Source: Thermoanaerobaculia bacterium (GTDB lineage Bacteria; Acidobacteriota; Thermoanaerobaculia; Multivoradales; Multivoraceae). From it: a stretch of 50,411 nucleotides of DNA. The notes beneath the pieces were generated by a model. It made no database searches, was not told where the DNA came from, and saw nothing but the letters and a program-made list of their open reading frames with translations. A program made the translations under genes and the position numbers. The stretch is from the NCBI GenBank assembly GCA_022826745.1, contig JAJDUI010000016.1:1-50411 (forward strand). Direction: 5' to 3'. Below, piece by piece: positions 50,278 through 50,411 of the stretch (its first letter is position 1; the number at the start of each line of letters is the position of its first letter).

Positions 50278-50411
50278 CCCGGATATCTCACCGGGGATTT
50301 GAGATCGGGTCTCTTCCGGCGGATAATCCAAGTATTCACAAGTACTTGGGAGATCCACAGGAGAGAGACCCGTGAAGACAGAGTGTACTTCGTCGCAGCT
50401 CGAGTTTGGCT
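50278..50411 (+). mobile_element. Partial IS element, right window end (IS1380-like)
   Basis: Starts CCCGGATATCTCACCGGGG directly after the CTAG holding the TPR stop codon, and continues to the window end. It is an inverted copy of 1-133 (137 bp counting the shared CTAG), with one mismatch. It includes AGGAGAGAGACCC and a GTG start at 50372. The element continues beyond the window. Confidence 0.6.
50372..50411 (+). CDS. Transposase N-terminus, partial (IS1380-family-like)
   Basis: The same 13 residues, VKTECTSSQLEFG, as at the left end, from a GTG with AGGAG upstream, cut off by the window end. It points outward. The family assignment is tentative for the reason given at the left end. Confidence 0.45.
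   Translation, partial: MKTECTSSQLEFG

Noticed and set aside
1..50411. Circular replicon or linear replicon with terminal inverted repeats
   Set aside because: The end repeats are inverted, not direct, so the window is not a circle cut open. They also read into a transposase start, which explains them as two IS copies.
1..50411. tRNA, rRNA, CRISPR array, prophage or secondary-metabolite cluster
   Set aside because: No cloverleaf with CCA-type ends, no regularly spaced repeats, and no phage structural or NRPS/PKS modules were seen on either strand.

Overview
The window is a G+C-rich, densely coded bacterial chromosome segment, probably from an uncultivated Acidobacteriota. The best pointers are the very large TonB-dependent transporter with a carboxypeptidase-regulatory-like N-terminus and an LPLNGRNF plug motif, the DUF5916 outer-membrane-type protein, the propeller-amidohydrolase, the sulfatase, and several Tat-exported enzymes. 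The taxonomic call is inference. Both ends of the window are the same 137-bp sequence in opposite orientation (one mismatch). Each copy leads outward into the first codons of what looks like an IS1380-family transposase, so the segment is bounded by two IS copies where an assembly would be expected to break.

Layout. 0.2-3.8 kb: a flavin-dependent LLM-class oxidoreductase and an SDR on the minus strand, a cyanobacterial-type glutamate-cysteine ligase (gshA) on plus, and a flavin reductase on minus. 3.8-9.8 kb: a secreted metalloprotease with fibronectin domains, divergent from a lipoprotein sulfatase, then a peroxiredoxin-like gene with an in-frame TGA at the active-site cysteine position and a SECIS-like hairpin (a selenoprotein). 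9.8-15.5 kb: glyA, an enoyl-CoA hydratase, an MFS carrier and an NfeD/flotillin pair. 15.5-23.8 kb: rpmB, a Tat-exported ThDP enzyme, DUF5916, a propeller-amidohydrolase and a GNAT acetyltransferase. 23.8-24.5 kb: a MNT/HEPN pair in which HEPN carries an amber codon. 24.6-28.6 kb: an overlapping four-gene operon for homocitrate synthase, homoaconitase (two subunits) and homoisocitrate dehydrogenase, i.e. the front half of the alpha-aminoadipate route. 28.7-31.9 kb: a second LLM enzyme, a thioesterase, a Tat epoxide hydrolase and a NUDIX CoA pyrophosphatase. 31.9-40.8 kb: an eight-gene MoxR-DUF58-BatABCDE operon. 40.9-42.6 kb: histidine phosphatase, GT2 and LABN genes. 42.7-50.3 kb: the TonB receptor, a SAM-I riboswitch with metB, ddl and a secreted TPR protein ending exactly at the right IS.

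Regulation. Many transcription units are preceded by an extended -10-like motif, TGnTAnnnT. In several genes lacking a Shine-Dalgarno sequence the hexamer ends 6-8 nt before the start codon, the geometry expected for leaderless mRNAs. No tRNA, rRNA, CRISPR array or prophage was seen.
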